Positions 20,062 through 28,833 are shown, numbered from the stretch's first letter. The stretch: 64,000 nucleotides of DNA from Neobacillus mesonae (GCF_023715155.1 NZ_JAMBNQ010000003.1:225529-289528); one strand, 5' to 3'. Translations and numbers: made by a program. The notes: a model not told the origin generated them from the sequence alone.

Positions 20062-20625
20062 GTGAAAATTACAAAAGAGCAATTGCCAAGTAAAGAACAG
20101 AAAAAGCGTGGTTTACAGTGGTTTCAGAAAGAGGAACCAGCTGAGAAGCCATATGATGGGAAAGTCAAGGTACGGATAACGGAGCAAGAATATAATGCAG
20201 TTATCTCTGCATGCCATATGAAGAATCAGGGGTCTATACGCTTTGTTAGAACGGCACTTGAAGGCATCGATGAGGTGGATGGTTTAATCCAACCACAAAC
20301 AGAGGAAGACCCTCAGGATTGGCTGACGCTTGAGTTTGATAAGGAAGCAAAGGAATCATTGGGTCAAGCTGCTAACAAGGCAAAGATGACGCTTGAGGAA
20401 TTTGTTCGGGCGTTGGTTTGGACAAAGGTAAAGAAGACGTTTAAAGCTCAGAAGAAACAAGATGAACGACGGATGGAACAACGGAGGAAAGAAAACTATC
20501 GGGCTGTTATGATTCGATTGGAACCAGATCTGATTCAACAATTTGAATTAAAATTCGGAAGAATCAATAGTATCACCGATATTGAAAACACACTAAAAAA
20601 ATTATTACAAAAAGAACTCGCCTAG
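20062..20625 (+). CDS. Unknown protein with possible RHH-like segments
   Basis: 187 residues, GTG start with the upstream gene only 2 bp away, so probably coupled. Two similar segments, VRITEQEYNAVISACHMKNQGSIRFVRTAL (about 37-66) and LEFDKEAKESLGQAANKAKMTLEEFVRALVW (about 88-118), look like strand-helix-helix units of ribbon-helix-helix type. A third possible unit VMIRLEPDLIQQF is near 150. A DNA-binding role is an inference. No catalytic motif is seen. Confidence 0.55.
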   Translation: MKITKEQLPSKEQKKRGLQWFQKEEPAEKPYDGKVKVRITEQEYNAVISACHMKNQGSIRFVRTALEGIDEVDGLIQPQTEEDPQDWLTLEFDKEAKESLGQAANKAKMTLEEFVRALVWTKVKKTFKAQKKQDERRMEQRRKENYRAVMIRLEPDLIQQFELKFGRINSITDIENTLKKLLQKELA

Positions 20626-21077
20626 TCCCCCCTGTAAAAAATGATGGGCTTCGCCCAGGGTACCGATGACGGGAGAAGAATTTTTCTGCGTGATGCTTAC
20701 ATGTATTTTTTTGGAAGATTTTTAAAGAAATGCCCGAATATTATCGGAACTAAACGTTTCTTCAATGTTTTAGCAGCATTTTAAAAAGTAGCTGCTTTTT
20801 TATTTGATGGAATATTAATTGGAGAAATAAAAGGGCATTAAGAAAGCAAAGGACAGACCCATTGCCTAGAGTGATCTAAAATTATTTATATTCAGTAAAG
20901 TCTCTCTTTTTCCCTTTCGACAGATTTGTGAACGAATAACGGAATCCAAACCGACTCATAAGTGGGCTGTTTATAGCTTTTTTATTATCGTACTTTTACA
21001 CTTTATTGATATAATTAAGGGTAAACGTAAAAAAGTGTAAGATGTTATTATAAAATTGATCTTTTTGGGGTGATGAT
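20626..21077 (+). other. Noncoding gap with one terminator
   Basis: No gene is supported. A hairpin AGCAGC (20772-20777)/GCTGCT (20791-20796) followed by TTTTTA is a probable terminator. The rest is AT-rich and contains the SD of the next gene (GGGGTGAT). Nothing else was recognised. Confidence 0.5.
20772..20801 (+). terminator. Rho-independent terminator
   Basis: AGCAGC/GCTGCT stem with a 13-nt loop and a T-run. Confidence 0.6.
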
Positions 21078-21443
21078 GTGGATTCATTATTGGAAGGTAT
21101 CTTATCTAATAATATGAATGAGCGGAATAAAGCGATAGAAAAAATAATTATGGAGCAACCGTCAGAGCTAAAGAGTGAATTGTTAAAAATCACTTTAGAA
21201 GGTCCAACATATGCAAAGTTAGGAGCTTTAAAAGCGTATGGAAATATTATTTCAAAAAACGAAATTGGGACCATCATTGAGTTTACAAAGAATAAAGATT
21301 GGCATATCAGGTTAGAAGCATTAAAGTGTATTGTTAATTTAATGGGGACAGACTCACTTGAAATACTGAGACCATTTTTAGAAGATAAAGCACATGGTGT
21401 AAGAAGTGAAGTTGAATTAATGATATCTAAACTCCAAAATTAA
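21078..21443 (+). CDS. HEAT-repeat-like protein
   Basis: 121 residues. At least two HEAT-like helical repeats are visible (TYAKLGALKAYGNIISKNEIGTIIEFTKNKDWHIRLEALKCIVNLMG, then SLEILRPFLEDKAHGVRSEVELMISKL). Such folds are protein-binding scaffolds. GTG start with GGGGTGATGAT SD. It sits alone between the phage-like half and the restriction operon. Its function is unknown, and it could belong to either half. Confidence 0.65.
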   Translation: MDSLLEGILSNNMNERNKAIEKIIMEQPSELKSELLKITLEGPTYAKLGALKAYGNIISKNEIGTIIEFTKNKDWHIRLEALKCIVNLMGTDSLEILRPFLEDKAHGVRSEVELMISKLQN

Positions 21444-21458
21444 TCAAGTATGGATAGC

Positions 21459-21488
21459 GTCAGCCTTAAGTGGGTTGGCATTTTTTTA
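21459..21488 (+). terminator. Terminator after HEAT-like gene
   Basis: GTCAGCC (21459-21465) pairs with GGTTGGC (21473-21479, includes two G-T pairs), followed by ATTTTTTT. Confidence 0.6.
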
Positions 21489-21573
21489 TTTCTTATTATC
21501 CTAAATAAATGAAACTTAAGCATTAATTTTTTTGTATAATAGAGGGATGATGGGTATTAAGGAGGTTTCCGCC

Positions 21574-24327
21574 ATGGCACATCAACCTGAAGCAGCGCTT
21601 GAAAAAAATTTACATAAACAGCTTGTGGATCAAGGCTACGATGCAGTCAAGATTACAGACTATGACGCTTTATTAACCAACTTTAAGCAACAACTCAATA
21701 AATTCAATGAACATAAACTAAATGGACAACCATTAACTGATATAGAATTTAAGAGAATTCTTACCTTAATTGAAGGTAAAAGTATTTACGATTCAGCGAA
21801 AATTTTACGTGACAAGCTACTGATAGAACGTGAAGATGGTACGCAATTGTATGTAGAGCTACTCAATACAAAAGAGTGGTGTAAAAATCTATTCCAAGTC
21901 ACAACACAAACAACGGTGATTGGAAAATACACAAATCGTTATGACGTGACCATCCTAATTAATGGGTTACCACTTGTTCAAATCGAATTGAAACGACGTG
22001 GACTAGACTTTAAAGAAGCATTCAATCAAATACAGCGCTATCGTCGTCATACATTTCCTGGTGTGTATCGTTTCCTACAAATCTTTATTGTAAGTAATGG
22101 TGTTGATACTAAATACTTTTCGAACTCTGATTACGATATTCAATTTGGGTTCACATTTTTCTGGACGGATGAGAAGAATAAACTGATTACAAACTTACAA
22201 GATTTTGCTAGTGCTTTCCTAAAGCCGTGTCATTTAGCCAAAATGATTAGTCGTTACATGGTCATTAATGATACTGATAAAGCGTTAATGGTTATGCGAC
22301 CATATCAAATGTATGCGGTAGAAGCATTGGTAAAACGTGCAACGGAAACCAACAACAATGGCTATATTTGGCATACAACGGGTTCTGGTAAAACCTTAAC
22401 CTCTTTTAAAGCTGGTCAAATCTTAGCAGATGAAGAAAGTATCAAAAAGGTATTCTTCCTAGTTGACCGACAAGATTTAGATAGCCAAACAATTGCGGAA
22501 TTTAATAAATTCCAAAAAGGCTCTGTAGACCGTACAGACAAAACGGAAATACTGATTGAACAAATCCAAAACCCAATGAAGCGTTTTATCGTAACAACAA
22601 TTCAGAAGATGAACAATGCTATAAAAAGTCCAAGATATACAAAAGTTATGGAGCCTTACAAGCAAGAACATGTTGTCTTCATCATCGATGAATGTCACCG
22701 TAGCCAATTTGGTGATATGCGAAAAGAAATTGATCGTCATTTCCAAAACGCTCAATACTTTGGCTTTACAGGAACACCTCGTTTTGTAGAAAACAAGAGC
22801 CAAGATGGTCGTACAACAGCCGACCTATTTGAAAAATGCTTACACCATTACTTAATTAAAGATGCAATTCGTGATGGGAATGTACTGGGTTTCTCAGTTG
22901 AATACATTCGTACTTTTAATGCTAATATTGATGAAAGTGACCCAACTAAAGTACAAGCTATCGATACGAATGAAGTATGGCATGACGAAAGACGTTTAAA
23001 CCTTATTGCCGACCATATTATAGATAACCATATAAGACGGTCAAAAAGTAAAGGTTACTGTGCGATGTTTGCAGTGGATTCTATTCCAACACTTATCAAG
23101 TACTATGATATTTTCAAACAGAAGAAACACAATCTGAAGATTGCTGGCATTTATTCATATGGGCAAAATGAGGAAAGTAGTGGGACGGAAGAGCACTCTC
23201 GTGAATCTTTAGACCGCATGATTGTTGACTATAACAAAATGTACGATACCGATTTCTCAACAGAATCATGGGATCGCTACTTCTCCGATGTATCGAAAAA
23301 AGTAAAGAAGGCACAAATCGATATTTTATTGGTTGTTAAAATGTTCTTAACGGGTTTTGACAGCAAGCCGCTGAATACGTTATATGTAGATAAAAACATG
23401 GTTTATCATGATTTACTGCAAGCATACAGTCGTACAAACCGTGTAGAGAAAGCGACAAAGCCTTATGGAAATATTGTCTGTTACCGTAACCTAAAAGAGA
23501 ATACCGATGAAGCCATCAAACTGTTTTCCCAAACAAAATCAGTGGACGAAGTATTGATGCATAACCCTGAGGAGTACTTAGCTGCCTTCTTAACGGCTCG
23601 AAATGCTCTACTTGAAATCGCAGCAAATCCAGAAGCAGTGGATTTATTAGAAAGTGAAGAGGATAAAAAAGGTTTCATTACTGCTTTCAAAAACATGACG
23701 AAGTTCTTGCAGAAGTTGCAGTCCTTCTCTGACTTTGTGTTTGATGAAGAAAAATTGCAAATCTCGGAGCAAACATACGAAGACTTTAAGAGCAAGTACT
23801 TCAAGGTATATGAAATGATCAAACGTGGTGAAGTACCAAAAGAATCCATATTGCATGATATCGACTTTGAATTAGAGCTAATGCATACAGACCGTATTAA
23901 CGTAAGCTACATTTTAAATCTCATTGCGAACCTTAACACAGAAGATGAAAAAGAACGTGACAAAGAGATTCGTTTTATCAAACAAGAATTAGACCATGCA
24001 TCTGATCCGAAGTTACGTCTAAAAATTGAGTTGATAAAAGGTTTCTTAGATAAGGTCGCACCAACGTTAGCACCTAATGAATCAGTAATGGATGCATACA
24101 GTCGTTACGAAGAAGAAATGAGTGAGCAAGAACTCTCAACATTTGCGAAACAAGTAAATATTGAAGATAGTGTATTACGTGAACAAGTATCAACATATGA
24201 GTATTCCACTTTAATTGAAAAAAATGCGATTATGGATTCTTTATCAGGGTCATTCTTGAAAAAGAACAAAGCAATTAAAGCGATTACTTCTTTCATTCGT
24301 GACTTTACCGAAAAATACGGTGCGTAG
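21574..24327 (+). CDS. hsdR: Type I restriction enzyme R subunit (system 1)
   Basis: 917 residues. The N-terminal PD-(D/E)XK nuclease domain is seen as YDVTILINGLPLVQIELKRR (about 124-143). The SF2 translocase has Walker A HTTGSGKT (about 267-274) and the DECH box FIIDECHRSQFGD (about 369-381). A long helical C-terminus for assembly follows. It cuts unmodified DNA after translocation by HsdR2M2S. AAGGAGG is 8 bp before ATG 21574, while an upstream in-frame TTG at 21532 lies in a possible -10 (TATAAT, 21534-21539). It has its own terminator, so hsdR is transcribed separately from hsdS'-hsdM-hsdS. Confidence 0.95.
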   Translation: MAHQPEAALEKNLHKQLVDQGYDAVKITDYDALLTNFKQQLNKFNEHKLNGQPLTDIEFKRILTLIEGKSIYDSAKILRDKLLIEREDGTQLYVELLNTKEWCKNLFQVTTQTTVIGKYTNRYDVTILINGLPLVQIELKRRGLDFKEAFNQIQRYRRHTFPGVYRFLQIFIVSNGVDTKYFSNSDYDIQFGFTFFWTDEKNKLITNLQDFASAFLKPCHLAKMISRYMVINDTDKALMVMRPYQMYAVEALVKRATETNNNGYIWHTTGSGKTLTSFKAGQILADEESIKKVFFLVDRQDLDSQTIAEFNKFQKGSVDRTDKTEILIEQIQNPMKRFIVTTIQKMNNAIKSPRYTKVMEPYKQEHVVFIIDECHRSQFGDMRKEIDRHFQNAQYFGFTGTPRFVENKSQDGRTTADLFEKCLHHYLIKDAIRDGNVLGFSVEYIRTFNANIDESDPTKVQAIDTNEVWHDERRLNLIADHIIDNHIRRSKSKGYCAMFAVDSIPTLIKYYDIFKQKKHNLKIAGIYSYGQNEESSGTEEHSRESLDRMIVDYNKMYDTDFSTESWDRYFSDVSKKVKKAQIDILLVVKMFLTGFDSKPLNTLYVDKNMVYHDLLQAYSRTNRVEKATKPYGNIVCYRNLKENTDEAIKLFSQTKSVDEVLMHNPEEYLAAFLTARNALLEIAANPEAVDLLESEEDKKGFITAFKNMTKFLQKLQSFSDFVFDEEKLQISEQTYEDFKSKYFKVYEMIKRGEVPKESILHDIDFELELMHTDRINVSYILNLIANLNTEDEKERDKEIRFIKQELDHASDPKLRLKIELIKGFLDKVAPTLAPNESVMDAYSRYEEEMSEQELSTFAKQVNIEDSVLREQVSTYEYSTLIEKNAIMDSLSGSFLKKNKAIKAITSFIRDFTEKYGA

Positions 24328-24350
24328 TTACCACAATACCCATGTAATAA

Positions 24351-24388
24351 AAGAGAGAGCGCTAAATAGTGCTCTCTCTTGTTATTTT
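24351..24388 (+). terminator. Rho-independent terminator of hsdR (system 1)
   Basis: AAGAGAGAGC (24351-24360) pairs with GCTCTCTCTT (24371-24380), followed by GTTATTTT. Confidence 0.85.
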
Positions 24389-24483
24389 AAAAAATATCAA
24401 AAAAATAAATGGAAAAACATTGATATTTTTTAAAATATCATTTATATTAAATGTATTGATGTTGATATATTAAAAAATATCAA
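24388..24483 (+). promoter_or_regulatory. Promoter overlapped by GATATTTT palindromes (operator)
   Basis: TTGATA (24420-24425), 17-bp spacer, TATATT (24443-24448) is a good sigma-A promoter for hsdS'-hsdM-hsdS. TGATATTTT-TT-AAAATATCA (24421-24440) is a perfect 9-bp-arm palindrome covering the -35 and spacer. A near-identical palindrome TTGATATATT/AAAAAATATCAA lies at 24462-24483 just before the SD, and a half-site AAAAATATCAAA at 24390-24401. Binding there would block transcription. The regulator is not identified. Confidence 0.7.
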
Positions 24484-24495
24484 AGGAGGAGTGTT

Positions 24496-25086
24496 GTGAA
24501 ACTTTATCAAATTGCACAATTAACACAAGGTGCCTTTGCAAATCGATTGGAAACTTTTTCTGACAACATTGAAACATCAAAAGTCAAGCCACTTTCATTA
24601 AAGGAATTTAACGAAACACTGGGCTTGGCTTATCGAATTTCAAATGAAAAAAATGTGGAAATTGCTGTACCGAAAGAAAAATTAGTTCCACAACTGCTAA
24701 CTGATACAGTTAGTCTTATTTTACACACGCATACGCAAAAGGTCGCTCTGTTACCCGAGAAATATAGCGGGTTATTATTAACAAATAACTTTATAAAAAT
24801 CGAATTAACCAGTGATGTAGATGCAGCCTTTTTTGAATGGTATTTTAATGAACATCCATCCATTCAAAAACAACTGTCTGTTTTAAGTGAAGGAACAGTC
24901 ATTTCATTATTGAAACTTTCTAATTTAAAGGATTTAGAAATTGACTTACCACCTATCCAAAAGCAAATCATTATTGGGAAAATCGCACAGCTTAAAAAGA
25001 GAAGAGAATTATTGATGGATGAAAAACGTGAATTACAACAGATATATATTCAACAGAAGCTAATTCAAAGTATCAACGTAAATTAA
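24496..25086 (+). CDS. Half-size HsdS-like specificity protein
   Basis: 196 residues, GTG start with AAAGGAGG SD. It resembles one half of an HsdS: a single target-recognition-like domain, then the conserved spacer motif IDLPPIQKQIIIGKIAQLKKRRELL (about 151-175) and a coiled-coil tail. A complete S subunit is encoded by the third gene of the operon (26668). This one may be an alternative or regulatory half-subunit that dimerises, or a duplicated remnant kept by selection. It heads the operon under the palindromic operator. Whether it contacts DNA as a second specificity is unknown. Confidence 0.8.
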   Translation: MKLYQIAQLTQGAFANRLETFSDNIETSKVKPLSLKEFNETLGLAYRISNEKNVEIAVPKEKLVPQLLTDTVSLILHTHTQKVALLPEKYSGLLLTNNFIKIELTSDVDAAFFEWYFNEHPSIQKQLSVLSEGTVISLLKLSNLKDLEIDLPPIQKQIIIGKIAQLKKRRELLMDEKRELQQIYIQQKLIQSINVN

Positions 25087-25110
25087 AATTATCTTAGGAG
25101 GAACTCAATT

Positions 25111-26664
25111 ATGACTACAAGTGAAAAGCAACGTCAACAACAAGCTGAATTACATAAAAAATTATGGGCGATGGCAAATGATTTACGAGGTCAAATGGAT
25201 GCCAACGAATTCAAGGATTATATTTTAGGGCTAATTTTCTACCGCTACTTATCTGAAAAAGTAGAAGCTCGTGCAAAAAAACTACTAAAAGACGATAACA
25301 TATCTTACGCAGAAGCATGGGGAAATGATGAGTACCGTGAGGACTTAGCTGAGTATCTTATTGATGAGTTAGGTTATGTAGTAGAGCCGCAATTCTTGTT
25401 TTCACGTTTCCTTGAAGAAATCGAAAAAGGGGCAAATGGTAACTTTGATGTAGAGATGCTACAAAACGGTGTTAAAGCAATTGAATCATCAACTATAGGT
25501 ACTGAAAGCCAGGACGATTTCCAAAATCTATTCGACGATATGGATTTAACTTCTTCCCGCTTAGGGCGTACAGTGAAGGATCGTACAAATTTAATCAGTA
25601 AAGTAATTGTCAACATTGCAGATATTCCATTTTTACAAGATGATGTAGAAATTGATGTTTTAGGTGATGCATACGAATACATGATTTCTCAATTCGCAGC
25701 AAATGCAGGGAAGAAAGCTGGCGAGTTCTATACGCCACAACAAGTATCAAAAATCTTAGCGAAGATTGTGACTGCTGGAAAATCAGAAATTCGTGATGTA
25801 TATGACGGAGCTTGTGGTTCAGGTTCTTTGCTACTACGTGTAGGAAAAGAAGCGAAAGTACACAAATATTACGGACAAGAAAAAGTTTCAACAACATACA
25901 ACTTAGCTCGCATGAATATGTTGCTACATGATGTACCATACCAACGTTTTGATATTCAAAATGCGGATACATTAGAGGAACCGCATCATATCGACCAACG
26001 CTTTGAAGCAATCGTTGCCAATCCTCCATACTCAGCAAAATGGAGCGCAGATGATAAGTTCAAAGAAGATGAACGCTTTAGCGCCTATGCAAAACTAGCA
26101 CCAAAATCAAAAGCAGACTTTGCTTTCATTCAACATTTTATTCACCAATTAGATGATAACGGCACAATGGCAGTCGTGTTACCACATGGTGTCCTATTCC
26201 GTGGTGCAGCAGAAGAAGCGATTCGTAAGTATCTTATAGAGGAAAAAAACTACTTAGATGCAGTCATTGGTTTACCAGCGAATGTCTTCTATGGTACAAG
26301 CATTCCTACTTGTATTTTAGTTTTTAAAAAATGTCGTAAGCATGATGACAATGTTCTTTTCATTGATGCTTCAAATGAATTCGAAAAAGGAAAAAATCAA
26401 AACTTATTATCAGATGAACATGTTGAAAAAATCATTTCAACTTATTTAGGTCGTGAAACAATTGATAAATATTCGTATTCAGCAAAGCTTGATGAAATCA
26501 AAGAAAATGATTATAACTTAAATATCCCTCGCTACGTGGATACATTTGAAGAAGAAGAATCAATTGATTTACAAGCAGTTGCACAACGTCTAAAAGAAAT
26601 CGATGATGAAACTGCAGAAGTGGATCGTGAATTAGAGAAGTATTTTAAAGAGTTGGGGGTGTAA
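25111..26664 (+). CDS. hsdM: Type I DNA methyltransferase M subunit (system 1)
   Basis: 517 residues. The N-terminal HsdM helical domain (about 10-150, LWAMANDLRGQMDANEFKDYILGLIFYRYLS) is followed by the N6-adenine methyltransferase with the SAM loop DGACGSGSLLL (about 231-241) and catalytic motif IV NPPY (about 303-306, VANPPYSAKW). It protects the host sites recognised by HsdS. TAGGAGG SD, 24 bp after the half-HsdS gene and 3 bp before hsdS, so the three genes form one operon. Confidence 0.96.
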   Translation: MTTSEKQRQQQAELHKKLWAMANDLRGQMDANEFKDYILGLIFYRYLSEKVEARAKKLLKDDNISYAEAWGNDEYREDLAEYLIDELGYVVEPQFLFSRFLEEIEKGANGNFDVEMLQNGVKAIESSTIGTESQDDFQNLFDDMDLTSSRLGRTVKDRTNLISKVIVNIADIPFLQDDVEIDVLGDAYEYMISQFAANAGKKAGEFYTPQQVSKILAKIVTAGKSEIRDVYDGACGSGSLLLRVGKEAKVHKYYGQEKVSTTYNLARMNMLLHDVPYQRFDIQNADTLEEPHHIDQRFEAIVANPPYSAKWSADDKFKEDERFSAYAKLAPKSKADFAFIQHFIHQLDDNGTMAVVLPHGVLFRGAAEEAIRKYLIEEKNYLDAVIGLPANVFYGTSIPTCILVFKKCRKHDDNVLFIDASNEFEKGKNQNLLSDEHVEKIISTYLGRETIDKYSYSAKLDEIKENDYNLNIPRYVDTFEEEESIDLQAVAQRLKEIDDETAEVDRELEKYFKELGV

Positions 26665-26667
26665 GAG

Positions 26668-27855
26668 ATGAATGCACCTAAATTGAGATTTGCGGGTTTT
26701 GGTGACGATTGGAAAATGACTCTTCTTAGCGATTTAATGACATTTAATAATGGTATCAACGCTGACAAAGATAGTTATGGTCATGGAAGGAAATTTATTA
26801 ACGTACTAGACATTTTAAATAATACGTCTATAAAGTATAAAGATATTATTGGTTCTGTATCTGTTTCTCAAAAGGTTGAAGAAACCAATAAGGTCGAGTA
26901 CGGAGACTTACTATTTCTTCGTAGTTCTGAAACTAGAGAAGATGTAGGTAAAAGTTCTGTCTATTTGGATAAAGATGAGTTTGCGTTATTTGGTGGCTTT
27001 GTAATTCGTGGCAAAAAACATGGCGATTACCATCCATATTTTTTAAAACTCAATCTGGAATTACCGAATGTACGTAACCAAATAAGTTCTAAAGCTGGCG
27101 GAAGTACACGTTTTAATGTTAGCCAACCTATCTTAAATTCAATAGAAATAAATATTCCTTGCTTACAGGAACAAGAAAAAATTGCTAACTTTATCAGTAA
27201 CTTCGATAAAAAAATTCAACTTCAACAAGAAAAAATCGACTTGCTGAAAGAACAGAAAAAAGGCTATATGCAGAAGATTTTTAGTCGGAGATTGCGATTT
27301 AAAGATGATACGGGAAAAGATTTTCCACAATGGACAAAAACATTTTTAAAAGACATTGTTTCAAAAAAATTCAAAGGGAGCAATGCCGATTATTCAGAAG
27401 ACCCATCACAAGGCAATTTACTTTTACACAATGAGTTTCTTGAACTCGGTATAAACCCTCTATATGTAAACAAAGAAAATGATGTTTCTAATAAAAACAT
27501 TTTGATTTTATGGGATGGTTCACAAGCTGGTAATATTTATTTTAATAGAGAAGGTGTACTTGGATCAACTTTCATGGCATTAGAATTAATTCCAAAAATC
27601 AACTCAAACTTTATTGGTCAACAATTACAATACTTTGAGCCAATTATAAAAAAATCTTGGAGGGAGGGTTCAGGAGTTCCACATGTTTCAAAAAGCTTTA
27701 TAGATAGATTTAAAATTAAGATTTGTTGTGAAGAAGAACAACAAAAGATTTCAGACTTCTTGAATATGTTTGATAAGAAAATTAGAATAGAACAGTCTAT
27801 GCTCCTAGAACTTGATAAACAAAAACAAGCCATCATGCAACAAATATTTATTTAA
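26668..27855 (+). CDS. hsdS: Type I specificity S subunit (system 1)
   Basis: 395 residues with the standard two target-recognition domains (about 10-150 and 215-345). Each is followed by a conserved helical spacer (CLQEQEKIANFISNFDKKIQLQQEKIDLLKEQKKGYMQKIF at about 166-206 and EEEQQKISDFLNMFDKKIRIEQSMLLELDKQKQAIMQQIF at the end). It sets the bipartite recognition sequence and bridges HsdM. It follows hsdM after 3 bp. The recognition sequence cannot be read from the protein. Confidence 0.95.
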   Translation: MNAPKLRFAGFGDDWKMTLLSDLMTFNNGINADKDSYGHGRKFINVLDILNNTSIKYKDIIGSVSVSQKVEETNKVEYGDLLFLRSSETREDVGKSSVYLDKDEFALFGGFVIRGKKHGDYHPYFLKLNLELPNVRNQISSKAGGSTRFNVSQPILNSIEINIPCLQEQEKIANFISNFDKKIQLQQEKIDLLKEQKKGYMQKIFSRRLRFKDDTGKDFPQWTKTFLKDIVSKKFKGSNADYSEDPSQGNLLLHNEFLELGINPLYVNKENDVSNKNILILWDGSQAGNIYFNREGVLGSTFMALELIPKINSNFIGQQLQYFEPIIKKSWREGSGVPHVSKSFIDRFKIKICCEEEQQKISDFLNMFDKKIRIEQSMLLELDKQKQAIMQQIFI

Positions 27856-27866
27856 TAACTAATAAA

Positions 27867-27905
27867 AGCTAGAGTATTATTCCATGTACTCTAGCTCTTT
27901 AAAAA
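27867..27905 (+). terminator. Terminator-like hairpin after hsdS (system 1)
   Basis: AGCTAGAGTA (27867-27876) pairs with TACTCTAGCT (27887-27896). The T-run is short (CTTT), so termination may be partial and allow readthrough into the next gene. Confidence 0.6.
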
Positions 27906-27922
27906 ATAAGGAGGTTTTCCCG

Positions 27923-28567
27923 ATGAAAGATATTTTTTCCTATAATGCTGATATAAATAAGAATGCCTATATGAATTGGAGAACAAATCGATTTGATCAT
28001 ATACATAACATGCATGTAATAGCGGAGGGGTTTATGAATTCTTCAATCTCATTAGCCCAATCCTGCTTAAAAGATAATCATGACAAAAAAGCTGATATGT
28101 TAATTTTTCCGATTCTGTTTAATTTAAATCATGGTATTGAAGTTTACTTAAAAGCAATGTGTTGGAATTTAAATCAGCTATTAAATAAAGCTAAAACCTT
28201 TGAGGCATCACATAATCTTAAAAATCTAATAAAGGAAACGAAAAAATTAATTGTAGAGTTTGATAATCAACCTGAGGCATTACAATGGTCTATACAATTA
28301 GAAAAATATATAGATGAACTCTATACTAAAATTGAAACTGTAAAAGATAATGGTAAAAAAGTTTATGATATTACTTTTGCTCGTTATTCCTTAACAAGAG
28401 ATTTAGAACCGCAGTTTTATATTACAGAATTCGATAACGTTGTTATTGATTTAGAAAACTTCGTGCAGTTCTTTAATGATGTATTTAGTGATTTACACAA
28501 TATGTCATCCTATTTGTTAGAAATATTGGAACGAAGAAGTGAACTTGAAGCTGAAATGGAATATTAG
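27923..28567 (+). CDS. HEPN-like protein of unknown function
   Basis: 214 residues, ATG with AAGGAGG SD (an in-frame upstream start at 27884 lies in the terminator hairpin and is rejected). The segment MLIFPILFNLNHGIEVYLKAMCWNLN...KTFEASHNLKNLIKETKKL (about 55-105) resembles the HEPN pattern of a helix with H(A/G)IE(V/L)xLKA followed by SHNLKxL. HEPN proteins include RNases and toxin or defence partners, but many are inactive, and the catalytic RxxxxH motif is not seen. As last gene of the island next to type I RM it is a candidate accessory defence gene. Confidence 0.6.
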   Translation: MKDIFSYNADINKNAYMNWRTNRFDHIHNMHVIAEGFMNSSISLAQSCLKDNHDKKADMLIFPILFNLNHGIEVYLKAMCWNLNQLLNKAKTFEASHNLKNLIKETKKLIVEFDNQPEALQWSIQLEKYIDELYTKIETVKDNGKKVYDITFARYSLTRDLEPQFYITEFDNVVIDLENFVQFFNDVFSDLHNMSSYLLEILERRSELEAEMEY

Positions 28568-28573
28568 AGGTAA

Positions 28574-28605
28574 GAACCCACAGCAGTACAAACTGTGAGT
28601 TCTCA
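28574..28605. repeat. Small inverted repeat after HEPN-like gene
   Basis: GAACCCACAG and CTGTGAGTTC form a 10-bp stem with one mismatch and a 10-12 nt loop. No T-run follows, so it is a weak terminator at best. Confidence 0.4.
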
Positions 28606-28643
28606 AGTGTTTAACCCTTTTCACATGTTTTAAGTTCAAAATT

Positions 28644-28760
28644 CGTGCCAACACCGTGCCAAATCCATGCCAAGTTGAAATTATCATCCATTTTAAACCA
28701 TTTGAAGAAATGGCTTTATATCGCGGTTTAACCGACCTTTTTATAAATCATTTCGTGCCA
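28644..28760 (+). repeat. Right arm-type repeats (CGTGCCAA series)
   Basis: CGTGCCAA at 28644-28651 and 28655-28662, CATGCCAA at 28666-28673 (exact 11-bp spacing) and CGTGCCA at 28754-28760. They mirror the octamers left of int and probably are integrase arm sites. Confidence 0.6.
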
Positions 28761-28775
28761 TTTCGGTCAGAATTA

Positions 28776-28808
28776 ATCAAGTTCGAAATGGAAGGCAGCA
28801 TAGGTTAA
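28776..28808 (+). repeat. attR of island 1 (original sufB 3' end remnant)
   Basis: This encodes [10 protein letters not shown] and a stop like the end of SufB. It differs from attL at three synonymous positions and is directly followed by the suf terminator, so it represents the chromosomal side of the junction. Confidence 0.85.
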
Positions 28809-28833
28809 GATTTTTAAAATAAATAGTTGATTT

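Larger units (their letters stand above)
13464..28801. mobile_element. Island 1: integrase-borne element in sufB carrying type I RM
   Basis: About 15.3 kb between two copies of the sufB 3' end. From left: integrase and Xre repressor (minus strand), then on the plus strand an excisionase-like HTH, an unknown gene, family-A DNA polymerase, wHTH, small genes, ClpP-like protease, unknown, HEAT-like, hsdR, half hsdS, hsdM, hsdS and a HEPN-like gene. There are phage-type regulation and replication genes but no portal, capsid, tail, terminase or lysis genes. It looks like a phage satellite or reduced phage relative with a defence cargo. CGTGCCAA repeats near both ends look like integrase arm sites. 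Confidence 0.85.

Noticed and set aside
15718..20625. Complete prophage
   Set aside because: No portal, capsid, tail, terminase or lysis genes. Only regulatory, replication and one protease gene are present.
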